From the NCBI RefSeq assembly GCF_009909145.1, contig NZ_JAAAPJ010000005.1, positions 248,001 through 312,000 on the forward strand: a stretch of 64,000 nt of DNA, written 5' to 3'. Below are positions 11,001 through 23,000 of this stretch, in pieces; position 1 is the first letter of the stretch, and the number at the start of each line of letters is the position of its first letter. The position numbers and the translations under genes were made by a program. Below the pieces are notes generated by a model that saw nothing but the letters and a program-made list of their open reading frames with translations, was not told the DNA's origin and searched no databases. The stretch comes from Corallococcus silvisoli. GTDB lineage: Bacteria > Myxococcota > Myxococcia > Myxococcales > Myxococcaceae.

Positions 11001-14000
11001 CTTCCGCTCGCTCGGCGACGGCGTCTACGAGATCGCGCCCGCGCGCACCGAAGACGCCACGCTGCTGCTCCAGGCCCTGCGACAGGAGGGCCGCGTCCCC
11101 ACGGCCGTGATTCACGCCTGGACCGCGCTGCACGGCTCCGGACCGGATCAGCAATCCCTGGAGCAGGTGCTGGAGCAGGGCCTCCAGGCGCTGATCAGCT
11201 TCACCCGGGCCTGGCTCCAGTCCCGGCCCGTGCCCTCGCTCCAGTTGCTGTGCGTGGAGGCTGGCGACGAGACCTCGTCACCCCATGCCGCGCTCTCGGG
11301 GTTCTGCAAGACGATCAACCGCGAGCATGGCGCCCTGCGATACCGAGTCATCCGACTCGGGGACGGCGTCACGCGCCCGGCCTGGGAGCTGTTGCTCCAG
11401 GAGCTCTCCCTGCCCCACGCGGCGGATGACTTGATCCGACTGGACCGGACGGGGCGCGCCCGGCTCCGCATGCAACGGCTGTCGCTGCCCGACGCGGACT
11501 CCACGCCCCTGCTTCGACACCGGGGCGTCTACCTCATCACGGGGGGGCGGGGCGGGCTGGGCCTGCTCTTCGCCCGCTTCCTCGCCCAACGCTTCCAGGC
11601 GCGGCTCGTCCTCGCCGGACGGGCTCCGGAGGACGCGGCCGTCCGTGACCAACTCCAGACACTCGCCGCCGACGGCGCGGAGGCCGTGTACCTGCGCGCG
11701 GACGTGTCTCGCGAGGATGAAGCGCAAGCGCTCGTCAACGCGACCGTGAGTCGCTTCGGCGCGCTCCACGGCGTCATCCACTCCGCCGGGGTGTTGCGCG
11801 ATGCCATGGTCGCCCACAAGCGCCCCGAGGACGTGACCGAGGTCCTGCGGCCCAAGGTCCATGGCGCCCTCCACCTCGACCTCGCGACACGGCAGCTACC
11901 GCTCGACTTCTTCGTCCTGTTCTCCTCCCTGGCCGGAGTCATCGGCAACGTGGGGCAGTGCGACTACGCCTTCGCCAACCGGTACCTCGACCAGCTCGCA
12001 AGAAGGCGCGCGGCCCAGGTCGCACGGGGCCAGCGCCACGGACGCTCGCTCTCCATCGCCTGGCCCCTGTGGCGCGAGGGCGGCATGCGCGTGGACGCGC
12101 AAGTCGAACAGCACCTGCTGCGGACGCTGGGCATGAAGCCGCTGGGCACACGGGCGGGACTCGACTTCTTCGTGCGGGCACTGCACGCCACGGAGCCCGT
12201 GATGGCCGTCGTGGAGGGCGACCTCGCGGCCATCGATGAAGCCTTCGCGCTGATCCAGGCCCCCGCGTCCGCCCCGCTCCCGCCATCTTCCGAGGCCGCA
12301 CCCGCTGACATGGAAGCGGTCCTGGCGACGGTCGCGGAGGTCCTTCGCGTGGACCCCGCGGAGGTGGATCCCGATGCGAGCCTGGAGGATCACGGCTTCG
12401 ATCCCACCACGCTCGCGGTGCTGAGCACCCGACTGGGTGAGCGGATGGGCCGCGCCTTGAGTTCGCGCCAGCTGGCGGAACACGCCTCCGTGCGCGCCCT
12501 TTGCCAGACGCTCGCCGCGGTGGCGCTGCCCCGCCCATCCGTGCCCGCGCCCGCCGCACCGCCGTCCCCGAGGTCCGAACCCCAGCCCGTGGCCCCGAAC
12601 GGACTCCTGCGCGACCGGGTGCGCGCCCAGGTCATGGGGACCGCGGCGTCGATCCTCAAGATGGACGTCGGGGATGTGGATCCGGACACGGACCTGCGCG
12701 ACTTCGGCTTCGACTCCATCTCCATGACCCAGCTGGCCAACCGGCTGCGTGAACAGCTCGGCGTGGATCTCACTGCCGCGATGCTCTTCGAGCATGACCG
12801 GTTGGGGGCCCTCGTCGAGCATCTGCTCGCCACGCATCGGGGGGCCCTGAGCGCACGGTTTCCGGAGGAGCGGGCACCGCCCTCGGAGCCCTCGGTGGAA
12901 GTGACCGCCGCCCCGGAGCCCCCCAAGCCCCAGCCCCCTGCGCGCACCGCTCCCCCCAAGTCCGTGGCGGGCTCATCGGAGCCCATCGCGATCATCGGCA
13001 TGGGCGGACTCTTCGCCCAATCCCCCGAGCTGGGCGCCTTCTGGCGGAACCTCGAGCAGGGGCGCGATTTGATCGCGGAGATCCCCCCGGAGCGGTGGGA
13101 CTGGCGCGCGCTCGAAGGCAACCCGCTGACCGAGCCGAATCGGACCCGCGTCAGGTGGGGCAGCTTCATCGACCCGGTGGAGCACTTCGACGCGGCCTTC
13201 TTCCGCATCACGCCCCGCGAGGCGGCGCTGATGGACCCCCAGCACCGCCTGTTCCTCCAGCTGGCGTGGAACACCCTGGAGGACGCTGGCTACCGGCCCT
13301 CCTCCCTCGCGGGCAGCGACACGGGGGTGTTCGTGGGAATCGGCACGACCGACTACCACGACCTGTTGAGGGACTTCGGCATCGCCGCGGACGCGCACAC
13401 CGCCACGGGCAAGGCGCACTCCGTGCTGCCCAACCGGCTCTCCTTCCTGCTCGATCTGCACGGCCCCAGCCTCCCGGTGGAGACGGCGTGCTCCAGCTCG
13501 CTGGTCGCCATCCACCACGCGGTCCAGGCCCTGCGCTCGGGTCAGTGCACGCTGGCGCTCGTCGGCGGCGTCAACCTGCTGCTCAGCCCGCAGCTGTATT
13601 TCGCGTTCAGCCGCGCGGGCATGCTGAGCGAGGACGGACGCTGCAAGACGTTCGACGCCTCCGCCAACGGCTACGTCCGCGGTGAGGGCCTGGGCGCCCT
13701 GCTGCTCAAGCCCCTGTCGCGCGCCGAGGCCGACGGGGACACCATCCACGCGGTCATTCGTGGAACGGCCATCAACCACGGCGGACGCGCCCAGGCGCTG
13801 ACCGCCCCCAACCCCAAGTCCCAGGCGGACCTGCTGGTGGCCGCCTACGAGGACGCCCGGGTGGATCCGGCGACCGTCGGCTACATCGAAGCGCACGGGA
13901 CGGGCACCTCCCTGGGAGACCCCATCGAGATCTCCGGCCTGCGCATGGCCTTCGAGCGGCTCTATCCGCGCTGGCAGCGGCCCCCGCCTTCGCGGCCCCA

Positions 14001-17000
14001 CTGCGCGCTCGGCTCGGTCAAGACCAACATCGGACATCTGGAGACGGCCGCCGGCATCGCGGGGGTCCTCAAGGTGGCGCTCGCGCTGCGTCACCGCACC
14101 CTCCCCGCCAGCCTCCACTTCCAGCAGCCCAACCCCCAACTGCGGCTGGAGGGTGGCCCGTTCTACGTCAACGCGACCACCCGGCCATGGCCCGCGCCGC
14201 TCGACGACGCAGGCGTGGAGGGGCTCCGGCGCGCCGGCGTGAGCTCCTTTGGGTTCGGCGGCACCAACGCCCACGTCGTCCTGGAGGAGTACCGCGCGGC
14301 GCCCCGGCCCCCCCGGACCGCCACGCGGCCCCAACTGGTGGTGCTCTCCGCTCGCGATCCTGCCCTGCTGCGGACCACCGCCGAGCGGCTGCGCGAGGCC
14401 CTGCGCAACCCGGCGCCGCCGCACCTGGAAGATCTGGCCTACACGCTCACCGTGGGACGCGAGGTCCTGGATGAGCGGCTGGCCACCGTGGTGCGCGACC
14501 TCGATGAACTCGCCGCGCGGCTCGATGGATGGCTCGGACGCGGCACCGCCGAACACGTGCATGTCGGGAGCGCGGACGGAGCGCGGCTGCATGAGTCGCT
14601 TCTGGGCGGCGCCGCTGGCGCGGCCTTCCTGGAGGCGTTGTTCACCGGAGGGGAGCTCGACCGGCTCGCCCGGCTCTGGGTGAGCGGAGCCACGTCCGAC
14701 CTGTCGCGGCTCTACCCGCTCCCGTCACGGCGCGTGTCCCTGCCCGGCTCACCCTTCGCCCAGACGCGGCACTGGCTGCTGCCCGGTCCGGCGGATCGGC
14801 TGTACGTGACGGGCGCGGCGACAGCGCCCATCGCGGTCCCTGAAACAGCGGCTCCGCGCGACGCCACTCCGCTGGAGGCCGACGGGACCTGGCGCGGCGC
14901 GCTCCAGTTCCTGACCCAGGCGCTGGCGACCACGGCGCGGCTCGATCCAGCGACCCTCCGTCCCACGGCCGACTTCGAGAGCTACGGGATGAACTCCATC
15001 CTCATCGCCGAGCTCCACCAGAAGCTCGAGGCGGCGTTCGGCAAGCTCCCGATCACCCTGTTCTTCAAATACAAGAACCTCGCGGACCTGGCGGCCTACC
15101 TGGGCCAGGAACACGGCGCGCAGCTCCAGCGGCTCACGCGGCAGGCCCCGGGGCCCTCCGCGACGACCGCGCCGCCCCCCGAGGGACCGCCCCCGCCCGC
15201 CGCGCGCGTGGGGCCCCCGGAGCAGCGCCCACGCTCCTCGCCGATGCCTCGGGACAGCGTCGCGGATGGGGACATCGCCATCATCGGGATGAGCGGCCGC
15301 TATCCCCAGGCGGAGGACCTGGAGCACTACTGGCGCAACCTGGAGACGGGCAAGGACTGCATCGAGGAGATCCCCACGGAGCGTTGGGACTACCGCCCCC
15401 TGTTCGATGCCACACGCCAGGAGCCGGGCTCCATCTATGCGAAGTGGGGCGGCTTCCTGGACCGCGTGGACCGCTTCGATGCGGCCTTCTTCCAGATCTC
15501 TCCGCTGATCGCCCGCTACATGGACCCCCAGGAGCGCCTCTTCCTGGAGACCGCCTGGGCCTGCATGGAGGACGCGGGCTACACGCGCGCGGGGCTGGCG
15601 AAGGCGGACGCGGGAGATCAACGCGCGCCCGTGGGCGTGTTCGTCGGAGCCACGTACAACGAATACGCCCTCTTCGGCGCGCAGGAGTGGTCGCGAGGCC
15701 ACCGCATCCCGTTCAGCACCCAATCCTTCTCCATCGCCAACCGGGTCTCCTACGCGCTCAACCTGAGCGGGCCCAGCCTCACGCTGGACACCGCCTGCTC
15801 CTCGTCGCTCAACGCCATCCACCTCGCGTGCGAGAGCCTGCGCTCCGGCGCATGCGAGGTGGCGCTGGCGGGCGGCGTGAACCTGTCGCTGCACCCGAGC
15901 AAGTACGTGATGCTCTGCGCCAACCGCTTCGCGTCGAGCGACGGGCGCTGCCGCAGCTTCGCCGCGGGGGGCGATGGCTATGTCCCCGGCGAGGGCGTGG
16001 GGGCCGTCCTGCTCAAGCCCCTGGCCATGGCGCTGCGCGACGGGGACACCATCCACGCGGTCATCAAGGGCAGCGCGCACAACCACGACGGGAAGACCCA
16101 TGGCTACACGGTGCCCAACCCCGTGGCGCAGACCGAGGTCATCTCCACGGCCCTGAGACGTGCCGGGGTGGATGCCCGGACCCTCGGCTACGTGGAAGCG
16201 CACGGGACGGGCACCAGCCTGGGCGACCCCATCGAGGTCACGGGGCTGACGGATGCGTTCCGGAGCCACACACCGGACCGGGGCTTCTGCGCCATCGGCT
16301 CGGTCAAGGCCAGCATCGGCCACCTGGAGTCGGCCGCCGGCATCGCGCAGCTCCACAAGGTCCTCTTGCAGATGAGGCACCGCCGGCTGGCGCCCACCCT
16401 CATCCATGGGGGGCAGCTCAATCCGCACATCGACTTCGCGAGCACGCCCTTCCGCGTCCAACGCGAAGCCACGCCGTGGCACTCACGGCCCGGAGAGCCC
16501 CTGCGCGCCGGCATCAGCAGCTTCGGCGCGGGCGGCGTCAACGTGCACCTCGTCGTCGAATCCTGGGAAGGGCCCGCGCTCCGGAGCTTCCCGCTCCCGG
16601 CCCGGCCCCAGGTCCTCGTGCTGTCCGCCCGCACGCCGGAGCGGCTGCGCGTCCAGGCGCGGCGGCTGCTCGATTGGCTCGAGGCCCGGCCAGACTGGGG
16701 CCTGGGTGAGTTCGAAGCGCTCGCGTTCACGCTGCAACAGGGGCGCGAGGCGATGTCCGCCCGGCTCGCCTTCGTGGCCTCGGACCTGGTCATCACCCGC
16801 GAGAGGTTGCGCGTCTACGTGGCGCACGCGGAGGACTCCGTGGCGCTCCGAGCCCAGGGCCTCTTCACCGCCACCCTCTCCCCATCGCACGTGGCGGACG
16901 CCGCGCCCCCCGAGTCCGAGCTGCTGGCGCTCGTCGCCCGGCATGAGCACGCCACGCTCGCGCGCACCTGGGCCGAAGGCACGCCCTGGCCCTGGCGGGC

Positions 17001-20000
17001 CCTGTACCGGGAGCACCCGCCGCGCCGGCTCCGCCTCCCGACCTACCCCTTCGCCGGAGAGCGCCACTGGATTGAATCCTCGGGACCAGCGCCCACGCCG
17101 CCGCCTCCGGGGGCCCCCCCCGCCCCCACGTCCCCCGAGCCGCGACACCGCCAGTCGATGCGGGAGCAGTTGGCGCACGCCCCCCAGGCCGAGCGGCACG
17201 CGCTCTTGATCAGCCTGCTCGGCGAAGCGGTGGCCCGCGTCCTGGCCTATGCGCCCTCCACGCAGCCGTCGCCGGAGGAGGGCTTCTTCGATCTGGGGAT
17301 GGAGTCGGTGCAGGCCACGCAGCTCGTGGAGCACCTGGAGGGCGAGCTCGGGATCGACCTCTACCCCACGCTCGCGTTCGATCACCCCACCCTGCGGGCA
17401 CTCGCGGACTTCCTCCTCGAACGGCTCCCCGCCGTGGCCGAGGCGCCCGCCGCGCGCCGCGCCGAAGCTCCAGCGGAAGTGGTGCTCGCGCGCCCGGAGT
17501 GGCGTGACGCACCCTGCACGGAGTCCCCCGGCCGCGCCCCTCGCGGCGTCCTGCTCGTCGGAGGGAGCGAGGCCCACGCCAGGGCCTTCCGCGAACACCT
17601 GCACGCGCAGGGCGTGGAGGTGCCGGTGGTGGGGGCGCGCCTGGGTCAGCGCTTCGACGCGACCGGCGCGGAACCCGAGTTCGATCCCGCCGACGCGCGG
17701 CAGGTGCAACAGCTCCTCGCCGCGCTGAGCGGACGGGGGCTCCAACCCAGTCACGTGTTCCATCTCGGCGCGCTCGACGCGGACTTCGGGAAGGACCCCA
17801 CCCTCGGCTTCGCGCAGCTGTTGGGGATCGCGCAGGGCATGCTCGCGCACACGTCCGATGGGGCGATGCGTCTGGGGTATCTGCACGCCACGGTGGACGG
17901 CACGCATCGACCCGCCCACGCCGCCCTGGGTGGGTTCTGCCGCGCGCTCGGCCTGGAGGCGCCACGGCTGGGCTTCCAGACCCTGGCACTGGGCCCGGAG
18001 TCCTCCGCGCCTTCCGAGGTGGCGCGGCTGGCGCTGGCCAACAGCGGCCAGGACGACGTCGAGATCCGGTACGTGGCGGATCGGCGTCAGGTGCGTGAGC
18101 TGGTGGAGCCACCCCATGCGCCTCCACGCCCCTCGCCGCTGCGACAGGGCGGGGCCTACCTGCTCACCGGCGGAGCGGGCGGACTGGGCCTGCTGCTGGC
18201 CGAGCATCTGGTGCGCACCGTCCAGGCGAGGATCGCGCTCATGGGCCGAGGCGAACTCGACGAGGCCCGGCGCCTGCGGCTGGAGGCGCTGCGCGGGACG
18301 GGCGCCCAGGTGTTCTACATCCGCGCGGATGTGAGCGACCGGGACTCGGCCGCGCGGGGGCTCCTCGAGGCCTGTGAGCGACTGGGGACGGTGCACGGCA
18401 TCATCCACGCGGCGGGGGCGACGCGAGACTCACTCGTCGCGGCCAAGGACCCGGCGCAGTGGGCGGCGGTGCTCGGCCCCAAGGTGCACGGCACGCTGCA
18501 CCTGGATGAGGCCAGCCGCCACCTGCCCTTGGACTTCTTCGCGCTGTTCTCCTCCACGGCCGCCATCACGGGGAACGTGGGCCAGAGCGACTACGCCTTC
18601 GCCAACGCCTTCCTCGACGCGTTCGCCGAGGAGCGCGAGGCGCGACGGGCACGAGGAGAACGGCGGGGCCGCACGGTGTCGTTCAACTGGCCGTTGTGGG
18701 CCGAGGGCGGCATGCGGGTGGACGCCAGCACGCTGCGCTTCATGGAGCGCCGGGGCGGACTCACGCCCCTGCCCACCGCGCTTGGGCTGTCGGTGTTCGA
18801 GGCGGGGCTGGCCCAGGACGACTGCCAGCGCGTGGTGTTCCATGGGGCCCGCGACGTCCTCGTGCAGCGGTTCGGCATCCGGGCCAAGGCCGTGGTGCCA
18901 GAAGCCGCCCCTCCCTCGCCCTCGCCCGCGCCAGTGGCCGGGCCACGTTCCTCGGCGCCCACGCCGGAAGGACGGGAGCCCATCGCCATCATCGGGATGG
19001 CCTGCCGGTTCCCCGGTGGGTGCGACAGCCCCGAGGCGCTGTGGCGGTTCCTCATGGAAGGCGGCGACGCCATCGTCGATGTCCCCAGGGAGCGGTGGGA
19101 TCCCGAGGCCTTCTTCAACGCGGATCCCGATGCCGCCGGGCGCGTGTACGTGCGACAGGCAGGGTTCCTGAAGGAGGCGCCCGCGCTCTTCGACGCGCGG
19201 CTCTTCGGCATCTCTCCACGCGAAGCCATCGACATGGATCCCCAGCAGCGCCTGTTGCTGGAGGTGTCGTGGGAGGCCCTCGAGCGCGCGGGCCTCGCCC
19301 CCGACAGCCTCGCGGGCAGCCCCGTGGGAGTCTTCGTGGGGATGGGCAGCGCCGAGTACGGCCTGCTCCCTCGCACAGCGGGACAGTTCAGCGCGTACAG
19401 CGCCACCGGGCTCGCGGCGAACATCGCCTCGGGGCGGATCTCCCACCGGCTGGGGCTCCAGGGGCCCGCGCTCACCGTGGACACCGCGTGCTCCTCATCG
19501 CTCATGGCCGTCCACCTGGCGTGCGACAGCCTGCTCCGAGGCGAGTCCACCGTGGCCGTGGCCGGCGGCGTCAACCTCATGTTGTCGCCGTATACGTTCG
19601 TCTCGCTGAGCCGGCTGCGCGCCCTGGCGCCGGATGGACGCTGCAAGACCTTCGACGCGTCCGCGGACGGCTATGGCCGCGCTGAAGGCGGCGGGATGAT
19701 TGTCCTCAAGCGGCTGGCCGACGCGCGGCGGGACGGCGATCCCGTGCTGGCCGTGCTCCTGGGCTCCGCGGCGAATCATGACGGCGCGAGCAGCGGGCTG
19801 ACCGTGCCCAACGGGCTCGCCCAGCAGGCGCTGCTGCGCAAGGCGCTGGAGTCGGCGCACCTGGAGCCCCAGCGCATCTCGTACGTGGAAGCCCACGGCA
19901 CGGGCACCTCCCTGGGAGACCCCATCGAGATGCAGGCCCTGGGGACCGTGTACGGGCAGCGCCCGGCCTCCGCGGAGGCGTTCACGGTCGGCGCGGTGAA

Positions 20001-23000
20001 GGCGCACCTGGGGCACCTGGAGGCCGCCGCGGGCATCGCCGGCCTCATCAAGACCGTGCTCTGCCTCCAACACCGGACGATTCCGAAGCAGCCCCACCTC
20101 CACCAGCTCAACCCCCACATCCGCCTGGAGCGCATGCGCGCCCGGCTCGCATGGGACACGCTGCGGTGGGACGGGGAAGGACGGGCGGCCGGCGTGAGCG
20201 CCTTCGGGTTCTCGGGGACGAACGTCCACGTCATCGTGGCCGAGCCCCCCGCTCCGCCCGCCCCCGTCGCTTCGCCCCCGCGGCCCGTGCACCTGCTCCC
20301 GCTGTCGGCCCGGGACGACGCCGCGCTGCGCGCCCAGGCCCGCGCCTGGCGGGAGTACCTGTCGCGAGAGCCGGAGCACCTGCTGGGCGCGGCGTGCACC
20401 GCCGCCGTGGCCGCGCGCAGCCACCTGGAGCACCGCGCCGCGGTGGTGGCCTCCGATGGCGCGGGACTCGCCGCCGGACTCCTGGCACTCGCCGAGGGCC
20501 ACGGGGCCGGGGGCCTGCTTCGCGGCGTCGTCGAGCAGGCCGCCATCCCCCGGCTCGCGCTCGCCATTCCCCACGCGGGGGACCTGCGCGCCACCGTGGC
20601 GGCGCTCTCCCCCGTGGAGCCTGTCTTCGCGGCGGCCTTCGACGCGTGTGGCGCCGTCGTCGCGGAGCTGTCAGGCGGCTCCCCTCGCATGCTGGAGGCG
20701 CCGGAGGTCACCACCTTCCGCGCCCGATACGCCCTGCTCAAGCTGCTGGGGCACTGGGGCTATCAACCCGACGCACTGCTGGCGGACGGCCTGGGCCTCT
20801 ACCTCGCGGCCTGCGAGGCCGGCGTGTTGGAGCTCCGGGATGCGCTGCGCTGCCTGTTGCGCGACCTGGGTGGGCTGGGCGCCTTCACCCTGGAGCCGGG
20901 GCAATTGACGGAGCCGCGCCTGCGCCTGCTGCACACGCGAACCGACGCGCTCATCGACGCCCGGAAGGCGGCTCGCGCCGACACGTGGACGCAGCCTGCC
21001 CTCGCGACGGGGGATTGGGAGGCGGCCCTCGCGGGGCTGGCTTCCACCGAGCGCCGGATCATCGTGGCGCTGGGCGACACGGAGCGCCCCTGGCTTCGCG
21101 CCACCTCGGACGAGGCGCCCTGGCGAACGCTCCTGGACTGCGTGGCGGACCTCTACACGCGGGGGCTCGCCCCGGCTCGACGCCCCTTCACCGAAGGACG
21201 GGCCCGGCCGGAACGTCCACCGCCGACCTACCCCTTCCAGCGCAAGCCCTACTGGCTGCCGACCCGGCCCGTGGAGGTCGCCCCCATCGGAACGGATGCC
21301 TCCGGTCCCCCCGTGTTCGACGGCACGCCGCTGCACTCACCCCGCCGTGAGCGCGAATTCGCATACCGGATCAGCTACGCGCGCCTGCCGGAGCTGGCGG
21401 ACAACCACGGCGTCGCCCACGTCGGACACCTGCAGGAGCTCCTGACCCGCGCCATCCGCCAGCACCTGGACTTCACGTCATTCGCGCTTCGGGACGTGCG
21501 CTACCTGGTCGCGCTGCACGTGGATCCCCACGAGGAGCGCGAGGTGCGCCTCGGGGTGGAACCCCTGGAGGGGGATCGCGCCCGGCTGCTGCTCCATGGC
21601 CGCGTGGATGAACGCGGTCCGTGGACCCTCCACGCCCAGGCGGTGCTGGAGCACGCCGCGTCCACTCCCGATGCCTCGGGCGCCCTTCCGAGCCTGGAGC
21701 AGGCCACCCGCTGGGACGGCGACACCTTCTACCGCCGGCTCGAAGCGCTGTCCTTCGACCTGGGGGAGAGCGTGAAGTGGGTGGACGCGGTGGACTTCCG
21801 CGAGGGTGAAGCCCTGGCCCGTTTCCGGCCGCGGTCCCGCGCGGAGCAGCCCTCGCACGCCCTGGGCTTCCATCCGGGCATCCTCGACGCGTGCGCGCAG
21901 CTGTTCGCCGTGGCGGGGGCGGCCCACCTCGATGAGCGCATGCGCTTCATGGTCGTGGGCTGGGAGTCCTTCCAGCTCCACCACGCCCCGGCGAGCGACA
22001 CGCTCCTGTGCCACATCACCTTCCCCGAACCTCCCGACGCGAACGGGAACATCACCGGCCACTTCCGGCTCCTGGACGAAGCGAACCGACTCGTCGCCGA
22101 GGCCCGGGGACACCGGCTGCGACTGCTGAGCGCCGAACGGGTGGCGGCGCTCGAAAAGGCACTCCAGGACACGCCCCGGCCCCAGGGCCCTCGGTCCCAT
22201 GAGGTGAGGGACGCGGCCGCCCAGCACGCGGCGGTCGTGGCGTTCCTGACCGGTCGTGCCGCGCATCACCTCCAGATGGAGCAGGACGCGGTGACGCCCC
22301 ATGTGCCGCTGCGGGACCTGGGCCTGGACTCCATCACGGGGCTGTCCTTGCGACGGGACATCGAGGAGACCCTGTCGCTGCGGGTGCCCGCGGAGCTGCT
22401 GCTCGAAGGCCCGAGCATCGACAACCTCACCCGCGCCCTGTTGCGCGACCTCGCGCCAGCGGAGCGCGCTCCGGACGCCGTGCCCCCGGCGACGGCACCT
22501 CACTCCTGGTTCAGCCACGTGGTGCGCCGCCCGCGTCCTCGCGTGCGCCTGTTCTGCTTCCCCTATGGCGGCGGCGGCGCCTCGCTCTACCTGGACTGGG
22601 CGCGGCTGCTGCCCGAGCACATCGAGGTCTGGCCGATACAGCTCCCGGGACGCGAGACCCGCATCCACGAGCCACCCCTGCACCGCCTGGAAGACCTGCT
22701 GCCCCAGCTCGAGTCCGCGCTGCGGCCCCACCTGGACCTGCCCTTCGCCTTCTATGGGCACAGCCTCGGCGCGCTGCTCGCGTACCTGCTCGCCAGCCGG
22801 CTCCGCGCCCGCGGCCTGCCCCAGCCCGAGCACCTCCTCGTGGGGGGGGCCAGCGCGCCCTTCCTGTCGCCCGGTCCGTTCCTGGAAGGGCTCCAACAGC
22901 GCTTCCGCGCGGCGGGCTTCCAGGGCGTGCCCGACCCCGGGACGCGCGAGCCCCTGGGGCCGCTGCTCGACATCGCGATGAACACGGCCGAGGGACGGGT

